Positions 30,127 to 38,183 of a stretch of DNA of 38,342 nt are shown in pieces. Source of the DNA: an uncultured Candidatus Saccharibacteria bacterium (lineage in GTDB: Bacteria > Patescibacteriota > Saccharimonadia > Saccharimonadales > Saccharimonadaceae); the NCBI GenBank assembly GCA_946537195.1, contig CAMNFE010000005.1, positions 1 to 38,342 on the forward strand, in the 5' to 3' direction. The translations under genes were made by a program, and so were the position numbers. The notes beneath the pieces are model-generated. The model had not been told where the DNA came from and ran no database searches. It worked only from the letters and a program-made list of their open reading frames with translations. Each line of letters begins with the position of its first letter. The stretch's first letter is position 1.

Positions 30127-30882
30127 CTACCAGCACTTATCACCTTTTTCGTAAGCGCAAGTGTAAGATTTTCCATTTAAGTTTTTCTGAATATAGTCTA
30201 AGCCTTGGGCATTACTTTGCGGCACTTTTTGGTTCTTAATCTCTTTCAATTTGTCGTCACTAAGCTGCTTATCTCCGGTCTTTTCGCCCGTAGTGTCGTC
30301 ATCGGTTGGTATCTCATTAATTCTAGCAACAGCTTCGTTGCGTTTCTTTTTTACGCGATCTCGCGCGAAATCGGACGCATAATTGTTGCCGTCACCGTTA
30401 CCTTTTGCCGCGCAATTATTGGAATAAAGTACCGATTCTGCATTTTGGTATTTTTCTAAAGCTGATTCGTAATTTCCAGCCGCATAGTTATCGTCACCTT
30501 GCTTTTCTATACTAAGTGAAAGGTTAGTGTATATTTTACAAATCACTTCTTTTGTGGGGGACCCCATTAAGCTGTATCTAAAACTCTTTTCTGCGTCGGC
30601 ATATTTACCAGTCTGCATATGCGCGACGCCCTGGTTGTAGTCGGCGATATATGGCTCTAGCACATTCATTAAAAAGCGCGTTTCCGTAACGTTTTGCGCT
30701 ATTGGGAAATTTCTATTGTTATAGCTAATCATGTAAATGAGATTGTATATCCATGCCGAACAGAAAAATATTGAAATTATTAGTAAGATTGCCAAAGGTA
30801 GCGCAAAAACTCTTAATAAATGTTTTCGTTTTTCTTTTCTGACTTTTTCTTGATCAAGTAGCCCTGGATCCAAATTAATCAT
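30127..30882 (-). CDS. Membrane-anchored TPR protein of the MoxR-vWA operon (BatC-like)
   Basis: 251 aa. A basic N-terminus and one membrane segment (about 24-50) are followed by TPR-like repeats (YNQGVAHMQTGKYADAEKSFRYSL; GDDNYAAGNYESALEKYQNAESV) and a charged, disordered tail that ends with a Cys-rich stub (SYTCAYEKGDKCW). It is the last gene of the operon, overlapping the vWA gene before it by 4 bases. By position it matches BatC-type TPR proteins. Confidence 0.8.
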   Translation of the reverse strand: MINLDPGLLDQEKVRKEKRKHLLRVFALPLAILLIISIFFCSAWIYNLIYMISYNNRNFPIAQNVTETRFLMNVLEPYIADYNQGVAHMQTGKYADAEKSFRYSLMGSPTKEVICKIYTNLSLSIEKQGDDNYAAGNYESALEKYQNAESVLYSNNCAAKGNGDGNNYASDFARDRVKKKRNEAVARINEIPTDDDTTGEKTGDKQLSDDKLKEIKNQKVPQSNAQGLDYIQKNLNGKSYTCAYEKGDKCW

Positions 30883-31892
30883 CGCTTTACCTCATATTCT
30901 TCTAAGAGTTTGTTCAGATCTCGATATAATTCTACTAACAGTAAAACAGTTGCAAAAATCATAAAAATCCAATACGTTTCAAAAATTGCATTTGGATCAT
31001 AGTATACCTCGAAGGATGAAGTCTCTTCTATTTTCTTTTTAAGTTCGTTGGTTGTTTTGACGATGTCATTAGATTTTCCGTAAGTAAAGTTATACTTATT
31101 TGCGATATTGCGTAGATTCCCCTCGTCTATCCTAGATATTACTGGAGTGTTGCCTACCGTTACATACGGATCGTTCTTGTCCTGACGATAATATAGCGTT
31201 GCGCCGTCGTTATTTGAAATGATTTTTGGAACTTTCCCGCCACCTTGAGTGCCGTAGCCAATTACCATGCCTCCAGCTACATTCTTAAAGTTTCCATCGT
31301 CTAATTTTGAAGCCTTTGGATTCTCCATTGCAATCTCGCCATCACTTAAAATAAAGACGACTGCTTTTTGGTTCTGATGATCCTTTAAATAAGAATCAAT
31401 ACCATTACTCGCTGTATTAATTAATAGATTTAAATCGGTTCCATCACTTAATTTTGTAGTTTTTGTCCCCATGTATTTAATTGCCGCGAGAGTTGCGTCT
31501 ACGTCCGAACTCAATGGCTGCATCTGATAAGTTACTACATCTTGCGCAAAGATTGCGTATTTCGCATTAGGAAAAGCATTTACGATAATTTGGGCGTCCT
31601 TCTTTGCGACCTCGATACGCGCTTTATTGTAGACGTCTTTCGATGCCATACTTCCAGTATTATCAATTACGAGGTATACGGCGATATCGCTAGTCTCTTT
31701 CGATACGTCTGCTCCTTCTAGGTGAATAATCGGACGCAAAGCTGCTATACAAACCAAAATAATAACACTGATTTTTATGAAGTTATTAACTCTTCGATAT
31801 CTTGGCATCACAATGCAAATAATTATAAAAATCAACATTAAGCCAATTATGATAATCGGAATATAAAATGGCACAATAGGCTCGAAACTCAT
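30879..31892 (-). CDS. vWA-domain membrane protein (BatB-like)
   Basis: 337 aa. Two N-terminal membrane segments, a von Willebrand A domain with MIDAS start VIDNTGSM (DxTxS form) and a C-terminal membrane segment (about 310-330). Metal-dependent protein binding is expected. It overlaps its neighbours by ATGA on both sides, so all are translated as a coupled set. Confidence 0.88.
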   Translation of the reverse strand: MSFEPIVPFYIPIIIIGLMLIFIIICIVMPRYRRVNNFIKISVIILVCIAALRPIIHLEGADVSKETSDIAVYLVIDNTGSMASKDVYNKARIEVAKKDAQIIVNAFPNAKYAIFAQDVVTYQMQPLSSDVDATLAAIKYMGTKTTKLSDGTDLNLLINTASNGIDSYLKDHQNQKAVVFILSDGEIAMENPKASKLDDGNFKNVAGGMVIGYGTQGGGKVPKIISNNDGATLYYRQDKNDPYVTVGNTPVISRIDEGNLRNIANKYNFTYGKSNDIVKTTNELKKKIEETSSFEVYYDPNAIFETYWIFMIFATVLLLVELYRDLNKLLEEYEVKR

Positions 31893-32884
31893 AGCTTAAT
31901 CCTCCAAATGACTGCGAATAATAGAACAATTAGCACAAAAGAAATCTGAATACCTAGGTTTGGAGAGTCTTCATAAACATATTCAATTTCGCCCTTGTGT
32001 CTTATTTCTTCTTGATCTTTTATAGCTTGCGCCGCCTTTAATGCCTGCTGTTTACTAGTGAAGTAAAGTCCACCAGTTGAAGTTGCAGCGGTCCTGAATT
32101 GTGCATCTTCTGAAGCGTCAGAACTGCCGATATTAACTCCATACATTACGACGTTGTGTGCCTTAGCGTAATTAGCGGCCACTGTGATACTGATATCTTC
32201 CAAGTCTGGAGACTGGTGATTATCAGTTAGTACTATCATCGATTTTGAATAATTATCGTCATTCAGCGTGTGGATATTATCCAAACAACCTACGACGCCA
32301 GAACCGATGTTAGATCCACTACCTACCACAAGGTTGTAATAGCTGTAACGCAAATTCGCGTCTATCGTCGAGGCAGAAGAGGCTAGGTAATAGCTATTTT
32401 TTAAGTCTGACAGTGATTTTTTGATACCCCCATAGTCGTTACTTAATGGCGTTAAGACCGTACTATGTTCGGCGAAGATCGTAATACCAATTCGTTCGCC
32501 TTTAAGTTGATCGACTATTTCATCAAAGTAGCCAATAAACTCTTCGCGATAACTTGAGGTTGAGCCACTAATATCTATACATAACATAATGTCGCGCGTG
32601 TCTGCGTCGGAGCCTTTTTCATTTACTTGAATAGGCCTTGAGGCGGTTAGCGTGCAGGAGAAAATAGAACCAATCGAAAATAGTGCTGCAAATACGAGTA
32701 GGATGCGATAGCGGACTCTTGCTTTTTCGTATTCTGGCAAGTTACGTGCCTTTTTGCTATGAGAAATAATGGCAGCTTTTTTATGCTTCGGCGTGTGCTT
32801 TTTTGTCAGTAAACGATAGACGGCAAGCGCAACAATACAAATTATCGCAAAGAGTGGTGGAATAAATAGCCAGGAATATCTCAT
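31889..32884 (-). CDS. vWA-domain membrane protein (BatA-like)
   Basis: 331 aa. Two N-terminal membrane segments around a basic loop, a vWA domain with a full MIDAS CIDISGSTS (DxSxS), the later Thr/Asp positions in VLTDNHQSP, and a C-terminal membrane segment. It is paired with the next vWA gene by a 4-base overlap. Such pairs may form a heterodimer on the outer side of the membrane; which side the domain faces is inferred. Confidence 0.88.
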   Translation of the reverse strand: MRYSWLFIPPLFAIICIVALAVYRLLTKKHTPKHKKAAIISHSKKARNLPEYEKARVRYRILLVFAALFSIGSIFSCTLTASRPIQVNEKGSDADTRDIMLCIDISGSTSSYREEFIGYFDEIVDQLKGERIGITIFAEHSTVLTPLSNDYGGIKKSLSDLKNSYYLASSASTIDANLRYSYYNLVVGSGSNIGSGVVGCLDNIHTLNDDNYSKSMIVLTDNHQSPDLEDISITVAANYAKAHNVVMYGVNIGSSDASEDAQFRTAATSTGGLYFTSKQQALKAAQAIKDQEEIRHKGEIEYVYEDSPNLGIQISFVLIVLLFAVIWRIKL

Positions 32885-33363
32885 TGTTGCTCCTTTATAA
32901 GTTGACGTGCTTTTTCGGCGGAACCAGATACTGATCCTCTTTGTAGAGCATCAAACTCGTCCGGATAATATTCCTCGATCAGTTTAGTTAGATGTTCATG
33001 GCGCGATTTCTTTAAGTCTGACAGAGTTAAAACATCCGCATGGAAACCTAGCGCCTCATAATAGAATAGGCGGACGATTAAGCTTAATTGCTGATGAGCA
33101 ACAGAAGCTTTATTCTTCCGTGCCTTAAATTGTTTTTCGACCTCATCGATCATCGCTAAATATTTCGCTTTAATTGCTTCGATATCAATTATCTTCGGGG
33201 CCTGAGGCTTCAGGTCGGCTATAGTTTTAATCGGTTTTCTACGAGTAATAAAGATGATCACGAATATGATTGCAATAGCCATCAATAAGAAGGCCAAGCC
33301 AATTATTAGCCAGATGAGATTGTAATAAAACGGACCATACATTCCACTACTTTCGTCTAGCAT
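32881..33363 (-). CDS. Small membrane protein of the MoxR-vWA operon (DUF4381-like)
   Basis: 160 aa. One membrane segment (about 12-38), then a basic loop and a helical cytoplasmic domain (HQQLSLIVRLFYYEALGFHADVLTLSDLKK... EEYYPDEFDAL). This is the layout of DUF4381-type proteins that sit between DUF58 and vWA genes in MoxR operons; the family call rests on layout and position. It overlaps the DUF58 gene by 17 bases and the vWA gene by 4. Confidence 0.65.
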   Translation of the reverse strand: MLDESSGMYGPFYYNLIWLIIGLAFLLMAIAIIFVIIFITRRKPIKTIADLKPQAPKIIDIEAIKAKYLAMIDEVEKQFKARKNKASVAHQQLSLIVRLFYYEALGFHADVLTLSDLKKSRHEHLTKLIEEYYPDEFDALQRGSVSGSAEKARQLIKEQQ

Positions 33364-34237
33364 GCTTTTGCTCCTCTAACATTTTCACGATAGCCGGAAT
33401 GGCATGATCGGTGCTGTCTACGAAAGTACTTGCAATATGGAAATGGCGTAAAGCTTTTCGAATTCTTTCTTTTTGAGCTTCGCGGTAGTCTTTTTCTGCC
33501 TTGGCTAGCTTTTTGTTCTTGCGATAGTACTGTGGTAAACGTACTTTACTTTCGTTATCGAAAACATCTTTATCGAACAATAGTTCGTTCGTCATTGGCG
33601 AATCTTCAATCATGATATACATTTGTTCATGGCGCGCATTTAGTTTGCGGATAATTTCGCTGTCAATCGTCTCGGCGTTGTCCGGATCGGTAATAACAAT
33701 GATAAATAAACGTTCACGATATCCTTTCGCAACGTAGGTCAGCAGGGAATTAATGTCGCTATCCTGGTTATCTACGCTAATTGAATGCGCGTAACTACTC
33801 AAGAAGTTTTCTAGATAGGCTGTATCTTCTTTCATTGCGTAGCGCGAGTTGCCGCCCTTGTTTCCGTAAACCATACCGATTAAATCGCTATGACGCTGAG
33901 CAACATAGGCTAATACGCCAGCGCAGAATGTGGCAACTTCACCTTTCGTTTCGCCACTTGGTGCTAAACTTGCCATCGAGTTTCCATTTTCGGCCACAAT
34001 CAGCAAGTTATGCTTACGAATAGCGATATAGCGACGAATCATCACGCTACGTGAGCGAGCGGTTGCTTTCCAGTCGATATCTTTGATATCGTCGCCGTAG
34101 TTATATTCACGTAGATCATCAAAATCCATACTGCGGCCCTTAAAGACAGAACCGTAGTTACCCGTTAAGACATTGCGTACGCGGCGCATCGAATGGATGT
34201 CCATCTTTTTGCGTACTTTTACGAGATAACTTGCCAT
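33347..34237 (-). CDS. DUF58 protein of the MoxR-vWA operon
   Basis: 296 aa, soluble. It has the DUF58 signature DLREYNYGDDIKDIDWKATARSRSVMIRRYIA and a vWA-like fold, but the metal site is degenerate (AENGNSM in place of DxSxS). Family members work with MoxR AAA ATPases. It starts 35 bases after moxR, without an evident Shine-Dalgarno. Confidence 0.9.
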   Translation of the reverse strand: MASYLVKVRKKMDIHSMRRVRNVLTGNYGSVFKGRSMDFDDLREYNYGDDIKDIDWKATARSRSVMIRRYIAIRKHNLLIVAENGNSMASLAPSGETKGEVATFCAGVLAYVAQRHSDLIGMVYGNKGGNSRYAMKEDTAYLENFLSSYAHSISVDNQDSDINSLLTYVAKGYRERLFIIVITDPDNAETIDSEIIRKLNARHEQMYIMIEDSPMTNELLFDKDVFDNESKVRLPQYYRKNKKLAKAEKDYREAQKERIRKALRHFHIASTFVDSTDHAIPAIVKMLEEQKHARRK

Positions 34238-34272
34238 TTTAGATTTCGATTATTCCGTTCTTTCTTTGTTAA

Positions 34273-35280
34273 CTATGGTGTTTGAATTTTTGCGAAGATT
34301 GCATCGATGATAGCTTCTGGATGGACCTCGTCGGCTGCTGCTTCGAAGTTTAGAATGATGCGGTGACGGAGTACGGCATAGCGCAGACGTTTGACGTCAT
34401 CTGGAGTGACATAACCACGACCTTCAATTAATGCGATAGCTTGCGCTACCTTCATGAGCGCAATACCGCCACGAGGGCTAACACCGTATTCGACGTAACG
34501 TGCTAGGCTTGCATCTATTAATTCGCGTGGGTTACGGGTAGCGCTAATAATGTTAATAATGTAGTTTTTAATCGAATCATCTACGACTACACGCTCGGCA
34601 TATTTTTGTAGTCTCTGAATATTGGCAATATCTACCTTCTCACCATCTGTAAGCGGGGCAGTGGTAATGCCGTTCAAAGTTGCATTAAGAATTTGCATCT
34701 CTTCGTCGCGGCTTGGATAGTCAACAATCTCTTTCAATAGAAAACGGTCGAGCTGGGCTTCAGGGAGTTCATAGGTACCTTCCTGCTCAATTGGGTTTTG
34801 TGTTGCGAGAACGATAAATGGTTCTGGCATCTTATACATTACGCCGGCAACGGATACTTGGCGTTCCTGCATCGCCTCAAGCATAGCGGATTGGGTTTTT
34901 GCACTAGAACGGTTAATCTCATCAAGAAGGATAAAGTTCGCATGAACAGGACCAACTTTTGTTTCAAACGAACCAGTATTGTAGTTGTAAATCTGAGTAC
35001 CAATAATATCGCTTGGAAGGAGATCCGGCGTACACTGGATGCGGCTAAATGAGCCGTTCGCAGCTTCCGCAATCGTCTTTGCGGCGAGAGTTTTAGCAAG
35101 ACCCGGTACGGACTCGAGCAATACGTGACCATTAGAAATCAATGCCACTAACATTGCGAGACGAAGTTCGTCCTGGCCTACAACCTTTTTCTGATAGGCA
35201 GTGGTAATTTTTTCTATTGTGCTTTTTGCGTCGATAAGATCGCTATCGGCGAGCAAGTTTTGGTTGTTGTCGTGGTCCAT
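34273..35280 (-). CDS. MoxR-family AAA+ ATPase
   Basis: 335 aa chaperone-like AAA+ protein. Walker A is ESVPGLAKT, Walker B FILLDEINRSSAKTQSAMLEAMQERQ, sensor 1 VLATQNPIEQEGTYELPEAQLDRF, with the sensor 2 region in the C-terminal lid. I trim the track start (TTG) to ATG 35280 (MDHDNNQNLL), which has AAAGGAG 6 bases upstream. It should remodel or assemble client proteins together with the DUF58 and vWA proteins downstream. No methanol dehydrogenase or chelatase genes are present, so the client is unknown. Confidence 0.95.
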   Translation of the reverse strand: MDHDNNQNLLADSDLIDAKSTIEKITTAYQKKVVGQDELRLAMLVALISNGHVLLESVPGLAKTLAAKTIAEAANGSFSRIQCTPDLLPSDIIGTQIYNYNTGSFETKVGPVHANFILLDEINRSSAKTQSAMLEAMQERQVSVAGVMYKMPEPFIVLATQNPIEQEGTYELPEAQLDRFLLKEIVDYPSRDEEMQILNATLNGITTAPLTDGEKVDIANIQRLQKYAERVVVDDSIKNYIINIISATRNPRELIDASLARYVEYGVSPRGGIALMKVAQAIALIEGRGYVTPDDVKRLRYAVLRHRIILNFEAAADEVHPEAIIDAIFAKIQTP

Positions 35281-35291
35281 TTGGTCTCCTT

Positions 35292-35951
35292 TTATGCCCA
35301 ATACAGGCTAATATTATTTGCCATTTTAATTTCCTGTTCTTCAGTGAAACTATCCGGTTGGTCGAAGTAGTGACCGTCTTCGAAAAAGGTATTTGGCAGA
35401 ATGTCCATATAAGTCACTCCATCGGTGTCGATGTTAAATTTATCTGAAATCTCTGTTGTAATATTGCCGCAAACCCCCATTATTGATGCCGGCTTGTATG
35501 CTTTTAGGATATTTAAGGCAACCTGAATTTGAAATTGCGTATGTAAAATATCCGCGAACAGTAATACGTTACGATTATTAAAAGCATTCATGTCGAAATT
35601 CGGATTTGGATCTGCCTGAGAGTTTATCGTCGAGAAAGCGTCACGCTTGCGCTCTTCGATCACGCTCATAAAGTCCATAGCAATATATTCATACTCACCG
35701 CGAGATATTTCGGGATTTAAAACAAAATCACCCTTTTGCGTCACGGCACCTAAGGTACGTGTAATATCGAAAGGATCCTGAATTTCTGCGTACTGCAATA
35801 TATAGATATAAGCGTGCAAATGTGCGGCTAGCTCTATGCAAGAGAGCAGAGAACTCTTTTTCAAGCAAAAAATAATCGAATCGGTGTCTTTAAATTGTGT
35901 TAGTTTTTCAGCAAGCTGATCCCCTAAAACTTGCCTGTTCGGATAGAACAC
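35292..35951 (-). CDS. Phosphoribosyltransferase-like protein (degenerate) heading the MoxR operon
   Basis: 219 aa, soluble. The order of elements fits the PRTase fold: an RQVLGDQLAEKL helix, SIIFCLKKSSLLSCIELAAHL, LGAVTQKGDFVLN, then VLLFADILHTQFQIQVALNILKAYKP at the place of the PRPP loop. That loop normally has two acidic residues and a TGxT turn (as in VDDGIATGAT); here FADILHTQ keeps one Asp, so PRPP binding is doubtful. The start is GTG 35951 with GGAGG upstream; it ends 11 bases before moxR. A sensor or scaffold role in the operon is speculation. Confidence 0.6.
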   Translation of the reverse strand: MFYPNRQVLGDQLAEKLTQFKDTDSIIFCLKKSSLLSCIELAAHLHAYIYILQYAEIQDPFDITRTLGAVTQKGDFVLNPEISRGEYEYIAMDFMSVIEERKRDAFSTINSQADPNPNFDMNAFNNRNVLLFADILHTQFQIQVALNILKAYKPASIMGVCGNITTEISDKFNIDTDGVTYMDILPNTFFEDGHYFDQPDSFTEEQEIKMANNISLYWA

Positions 35952-35982
35952 GCCACCTCCAATTAATAATGCTTCTTCATAT

Positions 35983-35991
35983 ATTTTAGCA
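35983..35991 (-). promoter_or_regulatory. Extended -10 promoter of the MoxR operon
   Basis: Minus strand: TATGCTAAAAT, a TGn-extended -10 with no clear -35. A leader of about 25 nt with GGAGG follows. Confidence 0.55.
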
Positions 35992-36055
35992 TAACCGCAT
36001 CAATAAAAACAAAGATTTAAAATGCTTATGCTTTCATTTTGATAAGCATTAATGT

Positions 36056-36061
36056 TATTAT
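36056..36061 (+). promoter_or_regulatory. -10 box of the acyltransferase gene
   Basis: TATTAT, 7 bases before ATG 36069, with no Shine-Dalgarno: probably leaderless. Confidence 0.5.
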
Positions 36062-36068
36062 TCCAGTT

Positions 36069-37109
36069 ATGGTAAAGAGAGGTAGAATCGGTTATATTGA
36101 TGTGGCTCGTGCCATAGCTATGTTTGCTATTATTCTCGGACACGTCGTTCCTCCTGAAAGATATTCCATTGCGCATATTTGTTTTACTTTCCATGTGCCA
36201 CTTTTCTTTATCGTAAGTGGCCTTTTGTCTCATAAGTATGATTGGGATACCTTAATTAAGAAACGATTTAGGTCTCTCATAATTCCTTATCTCATTACGT
36301 CTCTAATTATTATTCTGATGGTCTTCGTAGTTCGTCATAGTTTTCTTCAGATACCTGGAGCCGCGGACCGATCGGTGGCATCTTGGATAATGAGCGCATG
36401 GTTCGGTAGTGGCTCACTAACGGTTTTTGGCATTAAGCCAATTGGAGCCATCTGGTTCTTACTAGCAATGTTCTTCGGTCTTCTTTTCCTTAATCTGATT
36501 ATCGATAAGAAGGGGCGCTTCATTTATGCTACCGCTGTTATGCTAATCGCCTACGCGGTTGCGCCACATTTTTGGGCCCCTCTCAGTCTTCTATCAGCCG
36601 CCGCTGCAACTTTCTTTATGCTAATAGGGGTAAAGATGAAAGAAATCGGTATCGAGAAAATAATCCGCTGGCCTATCGTTCTGGCCTCATTTATGATTTG
36701 GCTCGCAGTTCTTATCGTAACTATAGATTCGCCAAAAATGTTTTCGATTGTGAAGTTAAGCTTTACGAATTTACCATTAGACATTATTGCTGCAATAGCG
36801 GGCACAATTGTAGTTTTCGGCATTTCCGCTTTTCTAGATAAATATCTAAAAAAGCTCGCTAATTTCATTAAGCCATTCGGCGAATATTCCCTGATTGCTC
36901 TCTGTGCGCATTTGATCGCGCTAGGCTTTATTCCTTGGTATGACCTTTTCCGTTTCGTTGGGTTAGCACCGAAATGGTATTTTGCGCTGATTGGGCACGT
37001 ATTCTGGTGCGTTTGCTGGATATTGATTATTCGATTCTTCAAGTTTCGCAAACAGTACAAAAAAGGGTTAGCCGCTACCCGTACTGCTTGCGAAAAAGCA
37101 AAAAAATGA
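36069..37109 (+). CDS. Acyltransferase 3 family membrane protein (OatA/WecH-like)
   Basis: 346 aa with about ten membrane segments. The N-terminal family motif is clear: RIGYIDVARAIAMFAIILGHVV with the catalytic-type His, then CFTFHVPLFFIVSGLLSHK and KKRFRSLIIPYL. Such enzymes move acetyl or other acyl groups onto surface sugars, such as peptidoglycan or polysaccharide. There is no C-terminal SGNH domain. The track start is trimmed by ten codons to ATG 36069 because of the -10 position and because the family motif begins right there. Confidence 0.88.
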   Translation: MVKRGRIGYIDVARAIAMFAIILGHVVPPERYSIAHICFTFHVPLFFIVSGLLSHKYDWDTLIKKRFRSLIIPYLITSLIIILMVFVVRHSFLQIPGAADRSVASWIMSAWFGSGSLTVFGIKPIGAIWFLLAMFFGLLFLNLIIDKKGRFIYATAVMLIAYAVAPHFWAPLSLLSAAAATFFMLIGVKMKEIGIEKIIRWPIVLASFMIWLAVLIVTIDSPKMFSIVKLSFTNLPLDIIAAIAGTIVVFGISAFLDKYLKKLANFIKPFGEYSLIALCAHLIALGFIPWYDLFRFVGLAPKWYFALIGHVFWCVCWILIIRFFKFRKQYKKGLAATRTACEKAKK

Positions 37110-37115
37110 TATTAT
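37110..37115 (+). promoter_or_regulatory. -10 box of mnmA
   Basis: TATTAT, 7 bases before ATG 37123, overlapping the acyltransferase stop; no Shine-Dalgarno. Confidence 0.5.
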
Positions 37116-37122
37116 ATATCTA

Positions 37123-38145
37123 ATGAAAGTATTCTTAGGCATGTCCGGTGGGGTTGATTCCGCAGTGTCGGCCTATCTTTTGCGCGAACAAGGATATGAA
37201 GTTGTTGGCGTCTATATGAAAAACTGGAGCAAGAACCTGCCTGGCATGAAGTGTCCTTGGGCGGAAGATCTTGCTGACGCAAAGCGGGTTGCGGTTAAAC
37301 TTGGTATAGATTTTCGGGTTTTTGATTTTGAGGCCGAATACAAACAAAAAGTGGTTGATTATATGCTCGAGGAGTACAAGAAGGGCAATACTCCTAATCC
37401 TGATATTATGTGCAATCAAGAGATTAAGTTTAAATTGTTTGCCGAAACAGCTTTCGAGCAGGGCGCAGACATGATAGCGACTGGTCATTACGCTCGTACA
37501 GAAGGCTCTACTCTTTTGAAGGCTAAAGATGAAAACAAGGACCAGACTTATTTTCTTTATCGTATCTCTGAAGATGCTATTTCTAAAACTATATTTCCTG
37601 TTGGTGACATGCTAAAACCAGAGGTTAAGGCTCTGGCTGAAAAAATCGGCCTTTCGGTTGCACATAAGGCGGAATCCATGGGTGTATGTTTTGTCGGCGA
37701 AGCTAATATGAAAGATTTTCTCGCTGAATTTATCGAAACTAAACCGGGGAAGATTATTGAGCTAGAAACAGGTAAGGAGTTGGGCGTGCATGACGGTGCA
37801 ATTTTTTACACGCTCGGCCAACGCCATGGGCTCAATATTAAAGAAGGTCTGCCATATTATGTTGTCAAAAAAGATATGAATCAAAATGTTATTTATGCCT
37901 CACGGAATCTTAATTCTCTCAAACTGTGGACTAAAGAAGTCAAACTTAAAGATGTGATTTTGCGCCACGGCGATGACGGGCGTCATATTCAAGCCCGTAT
38001 TCGACATCGTGCGCCTCTTGTTGACGCCGACTACAAAGACGGTAAAATTTTCTTTGCCGAGGAGCAAAAATCGCTTACCCCAGGTCAGTCAGTGGTCTTT
38101 TATCGTGACAATATCTGTCTTGGTGGGGGCATTATTGAGGCATAA
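37123..38145 (+). CDS. mnmA: tRNA-specific 2-thiouridylase MnmA
   Basis: 340 aa. It adds sulfur to U34 of Lys, Glu and Gln tRNAs, using ATP. The PP-loop SGGVDSA lies at 8-14. The catalytic Cys pair is Cys97 (NPDIMCNQEIKF) and Cys189 (MGVCFVGE). The central and C-terminal beta-barrel domains are complete (HDGAIFYTLGQRHGL; LTPGQSVVFYRDNICLGGGII). The sulfur probably comes from the NifS-like enzyme about 7 kb upstream, since no other sulfur carrier is visible. Confidence 0.97.
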   Translation: MKVFLGMSGGVDSAVSAYLLREQGYEVVGVYMKNWSKNLPGMKCPWAEDLADAKRVAVKLGIDFRVFDFEAEYKQKVVDYMLEEYKKGNTPNPDIMCNQEIKFKLFAETAFEQGADMIATGHYARTEGSTLLKAKDENKDQTYFLYRISEDAISKTIFPVGDMLKPEVKALAEKIGLSVAHKAESMGVCFVGEANMKDFLAEFIETKPGKIIELETGKELGVHDGAIFYTLGQRHGLNIKEGLPYYVVKKDMNQNVIYASRNLNSLKLWTKEVKLKDVILRHGDDGRHIQARIRHRAPLVDADYKDGKIFFAEEQKSLTPGQSVVFYRDNICLGGGIIEA

Positions 38146-38146
38146 T

Positions 38147-38170
38147 AAAACCACCCGCGAGGGTGGTTTT
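38147..38170. terminator. Bidirectional terminator between mnmA and the convergent gene
   Basis: AAAACCACCC-GCGA-GGGTGGTTTT, a symmetric hairpin with A- and T-tails that can act both ways. Confidence 0.92.
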
Positions 38171-38183
38171 AAAAATTAAGTTA

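Noticed and set aside
36000-36233. 77-aa minus-strand ORF at the acyltransferase start
   Set aside because: It is antisense to the conserved N-terminal motif of the acyltransferase and has no initiation signals.
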